Below the pieces are notes generated by a model. That model was given only the letters and a program-made list of their open reading frames with translations, searched no databases and had not been told where the DNA came from. The position numbers and the translations under genes are program-made. From the NCBI RefSeq assembly GCF_001053095.1, contig NZ_CGBP01000019.1, positions 1-64,000 on the forward strand: a DNA stretch of 64,000 bases. The letters are read 5' to 3'. Positions 61,407 to 64,000 of the stretch are shown here, piece by piece; the stretch's first letter is position 1; every line of letters starts with the position of its first letter. The DNA comes from Yersinia similis (GTDB taxonomy: Bacteria > Pseudomonadota > Gammaproteobacteria > Enterobacterales > Enterobacteriaceae).

Positions 61407-63842
61407 ATGAATGCAACAGCGGTAGCAGCGGCGGCAACGGGCCGTCAACTGCATAAATTTGGTGGCAGTAGCCTTGCAGATGTGAAGTGTTATCTACGGG
61501 TGGCTAATATTATGGCCAACTACAGCCACCCCGGCGATCTCATGGTAGTGTCTGCTGCCGGGAGCACGACGAATCAGTTGATCAGTTGGTTGAAACTCAG
61601 TCAAAACGACCGTCTTTCTGCTCATCAGGTACAGCAAAGTCTGCGTCGTTATCAACACGATCTGATTAATGGCTTATTGCCTCCAGAAATGGCAGAGCCA
61701 TTAATCAGTGAGTTTATCCATGATTTAGAGCGCCTGGCGGGTTTGCTGGATAATAAAATTGATGATGTGATTTATGCCGAAGTGGTTGGTCATGGTGAAA
61801 TTTGGTCAGCCCGCTTGATGTCCGCACTACTGAATAAGCTGGATATGGACGCCGTCTGGCTTGACGCCCGCCGTTTCCTGCGTGCAGAGCGTGCAGCGCA
61901 ACCACAAATTGATGAAAGCCGCTCTTACCCGCTACTGCAACAATTAATGGCCCAACACCCTCACCAGCGTTTGGTGGTAACTGGGTTTATCTCGCGTAAT
62001 GAGGCGGGCGACACGGTTTTGCTTGGTCGTAATGGCAGTGACTATTCGGCGACGCAGGTCGGGGCACTGGCCGGAGCCGAACGTGTCACCATCTGGAGTG
62101 ATGTTGCTGGGGTGTACAGCGCCGATCCACGTAAAGTGAAGGACGCTTGCCTGCTACCGTTATTGCGGTTGGATGAAGCCAGTGAGCTGGCCCGCCTGGC
62201 AGCACCGGTGTTACATACCCGCACATTACAACCGGTTTCTGGTAGTGACATCGATCTGCAATTACGTTGCAGTTATCAGCCGGAGCAGGGGTCAACCCGT
62301 ATTGAACGTGTGCTGGCCTCGGGATCGGGTGCCAAGATTGTGACCAGCCACGATGATGTCTGCCTCATTGAATTGCAGATTGCCAGTCACCATGATTTCT
62401 CGTCGGCGCAGAAAGAGATCGATCTACTGCTCAAACGTGCACAAATAAAGCCACTGGCTACCGGTATTCACCCTGATCGTAACCTGTTGCAACTTTGCTA
62501 TACCTCAGAGGTGGTTAACAGCGCCCTACGGGTGTTAGAAGATGCCGCTCTGCCGGGGAAACTCTCTCTGCGCGAAGGGCTAGCATTGGTCGCACTGGTG
62601 GGGGCGGGTGTGAGCAAGAACCCACTGCACAGTCACCGTTTCTATCAGCAGTTGAAAGATCAGCCGGTTGAGTTTATCTGGCAGGCCGAAGACGGTATCA
62701 GTATGGTGGCCGTTCTGCGCCTTGGGCCGACTGAACACCTGATTCAGGGGTTGCACCAGTCGTTGTTCCGGGCGGAAAAACGTATCGGTCTGATGCTATT
62801 TGGCAAAGGCAACATTGGTGCCCGCTGGCTGGAGCTATTTTCCCGTGAGCAGAAGAGTATTTCGGCCCGCAGTGGCTTTGAATTTGTGCTAGCCGGAGTG
62901 GTCGATAGCCGCCGTAGTTTGCTGAGTTACGATGGCTTGGATGCCAGCCGGACACTGGCATTTTACAACGATGAAGCCAAAGAACAGGATGAAGAATCCC
63001 TATTCTTGTGGATGCGTGCCCATCCGTTTGACGACTTGGTGGTGCTGGATGTGACCGCCAGTCAATCGCTCGCAGATCAATATCTGGATTTTGCCAGTTA
63101 TGGTTTCCACGTTATCAGCGCGAACAAACTAGCGGGGGCTTCAAGCAGCAATAATTACCGCCAAATCCGCGATGCGTTTGCGAAAACTGGCCGGCACTGG
63201 TTGTATAACGCCACGGTAGGCGCGGGGTTACCGGTTAACCATACGGTGCGTGATCTGCGTGACAGTGGCGACAGTATCTTAGCGATAAGCGGCATTTTCT
63301 CTGGCACGCTCTCTTGGTTATTCCTGCAATTTGATGGTTCAGTACCTTTTACCGAGCTGGTGGATCAAGCCTGGCAGCAAGGTCTGACAGAACCTGACCC
63401 ACGGGTCGATCTCTCTGGTCAGGATGTAATGCGTAAGTTGGTGATTTTAGCCCGTGAAGCGGGTTACGACATCGAACCGAATCAGGTTCGAGTGGAATCA
63501 TTGGTGCCTGCTGGTGCAGAGAGTGGGTCGGTTGATCAATTCTTTGAAAACGGTGAGGCATTAAATCAGCAAATGATTCAGCGCTTAGAAGCTGCAAAGG
63601 AGATGGGTTTGGTATTACGCTACGTGGCACGCTTTGATGCTAATGGTAAGGCGCGGGTGGGCGTTGAAGCGGTACGTACCGACCATCCGTTGGCGTCTTT
63701 GCTACCGTGCGATAACGTTTTTGCTATTGAGAGCCGCTGGTATCGTGATAATCCATTGGTGATTCGCGGCCCAGGCGCTGGCCGTGATGTGACCGCTGGG
63801 GCGATTCAATCTGATTTAAATCGCCTATCACAACTGTTGTAA
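61407..63842 (+). CDS. metL: Bifunctional aspartokinase/homoserine dehydrogenase II
   Basis: Catalyses the first and third steps from aspartate to homoserine. The 811 residues have the N-terminal kinase (HKFGGSSLADVKCYLRVANI; VTGFISRNEAGDTVLLGRNG), a central ACT-like linker, and the C-terminal dehydrogenase with LMLFGKGNIGARWLELF (NAD site) and VISANKLAGASSSNNY, GIFSGTLSWLF. In E. coli this isozyme is repressed by methionine and not feedback-inhibited. It is translationally close to metB (2-base gap). Confidence 0.97.
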   Translation: MNATAVAAAATGRQLHKFGGSSLADVKCYLRVANIMANYSHPGDLMVVSAAGSTTNQLISWLKLSQNDRLSAHQVQQSLRRYQHDLINGLLPPEMAEPLISEFIHDLERLAGLLDNKIDDVIYAEVVGHGEIWSARLMSALLNKLDMDAVWLDARRFLRAERAAQPQIDESRSYPLLQQLMAQHPHQRLVVTGFISRNEAGDTVLLGRNGSDYSATQVGALAGAERVTIWSDVAGVYSADPRKVKDACLLPLLRLDEASELARLAAPVLHTRTLQPVSGSDIDLQLRCSYQPEQGSTRIERVLASGSGAKIVTSHDDVCLIELQIASHHDFSSAQKEIDLLLKRAQIKPLATGIHPDRNLLQLCYTSEVVNSALRVLEDAALPGKLSLREGLALVALVGAGVSKNPLHSHRFYQQLKDQPVEFIWQAEDGISMVAVLRLGPTEHLIQGLHQSLFRAEKRIGLMLFGKGNIGARWLELFSREQKSISARSGFEFVLAGVVDSRRSLLSYDGLDASRTLAFYNDEAKEQDEESLFLWMRAHPFDDLVVLDVTASQSLADQYLDFASYGFHVISANKLAGASSSNNYRQIRDAFAKTGRHWLYNATVGAGLPVNHTVRDLRDSGDSILAISGIFSGTLSWLFLQFDGSVPFTELVDQAWQQGLTEPDPRVDLSGQDVMRKLVILAREAGYDIEPNQVRVESLVPAGAESGSVDQFFENGEALNQQMIQRLEAAKEMGLVLRYVARFDANGKARVGVEAVRTDHPLASLLPCDNVFAIESRWYRDNPLVIRGPGAGRDVTAGAIQSDLNRLSQLL

Positions 63843-63854
63843 TCTGCTGCTATT

Positions 63855-63883
63855 CGCCTCTTCTACTCTGCGCAGGAGAGGCG
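63855..63883 (+). terminator. Weak hairpin after metL
   Basis: CGCCTCT (63855-63861) pairs with AGAGGCG (63877-63883) around a 15-base loop, with no T tract. The remaining 120 bases to the window end are AT-rich and hold no start of metF that I can identify. Confidence 0.35.
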
Positions 63884-64000
63884 CAATCCCCTGCTAATCA
63901 CCAATATGAATTTTTCACGTATTGCGTGTGAATATTAATCATCACCCTAAATCCATTTAAACATTGACACTTTAGCCAACTTCCGTCATTTTCTATTTAG

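Overview
The window is chromosomal DNA of an enterobacterium, most likely Yersinia of the pseudotuberculosis/pestis type. I infer this from near-identity of the housekeeping proteins to enterobacterial families, the presence of waaE beside waaA and coaD, a 327-residue PfkA, and AT-rich spacers carrying a dispersed intergenic repeat that I associate with Yersinia. Species assignment is from memory of these families, not from a search.

Layout. The left edge holds a decayed phage integrase. Positions 345-24860 follow the E. coli 82-minute order: yicC, rph-pyrE, slmA, dut, coaBC, radC, rpmB-rpmG, mutM, then an LPS-core block (coaD, waaE, waaA; waaC, waaF, hldD), kbl-tdh, yibQ-envC-gpmI, yibN-grxC-secB-gpsA-cysE and trmL. 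An ada gene sits at a synteny junction. From cpxA onward the order is that of the E. coli 88-minute region: cpxA-cpxR, cpxP, fieF, pfkA, sbp, tpiA, yiiQ, yiiR, fpr, glpX, glpK, glpF, zapB, rraA, menA, hslU, hslV, ftsN, cytR, priA, rpmE, yiaA-like, metJ, metB, metL.

Two accessory insertions break this backbone. Between cpxP and fieF, about 1.45 kb with an integrase remnant, a pentanucleotide tandem repeat and a vapBC toxin-antitoxin pair lies between two near-identical copies of the cpxP terminator. Between zapB and rraA, about 7.4 kb holds a small non-coding element inserted into the zapB terminator with a 19-bp duplication, an IS3-family insertion sequence inside that element, a class II microcin-like locus (C39-peptidase ABC exporter, HlyD/CvaA-type adaptor and a divergent double-glycine-leader peptide), and two small secreted proteins. 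The microcin-like locus is the most interesting system here. The terminator-associated repeat shared by both insertions is the second.

Regulation visible in the sequence: a perfect CpxR box between cpxR and cpxP, tandem MetJ boxes upstream of metB, a sigma-32 promoter for hslVU overlapping the end of ftsN, a Cra-like operator at pfkA, a strong Fur-box match between waaC and waaA, sigma-70 promoters for rpmB and rpmE, and many rho-independent terminators, including one that separates glpFK from glpX. I found no rRNA, tRNA or CRISPR array.
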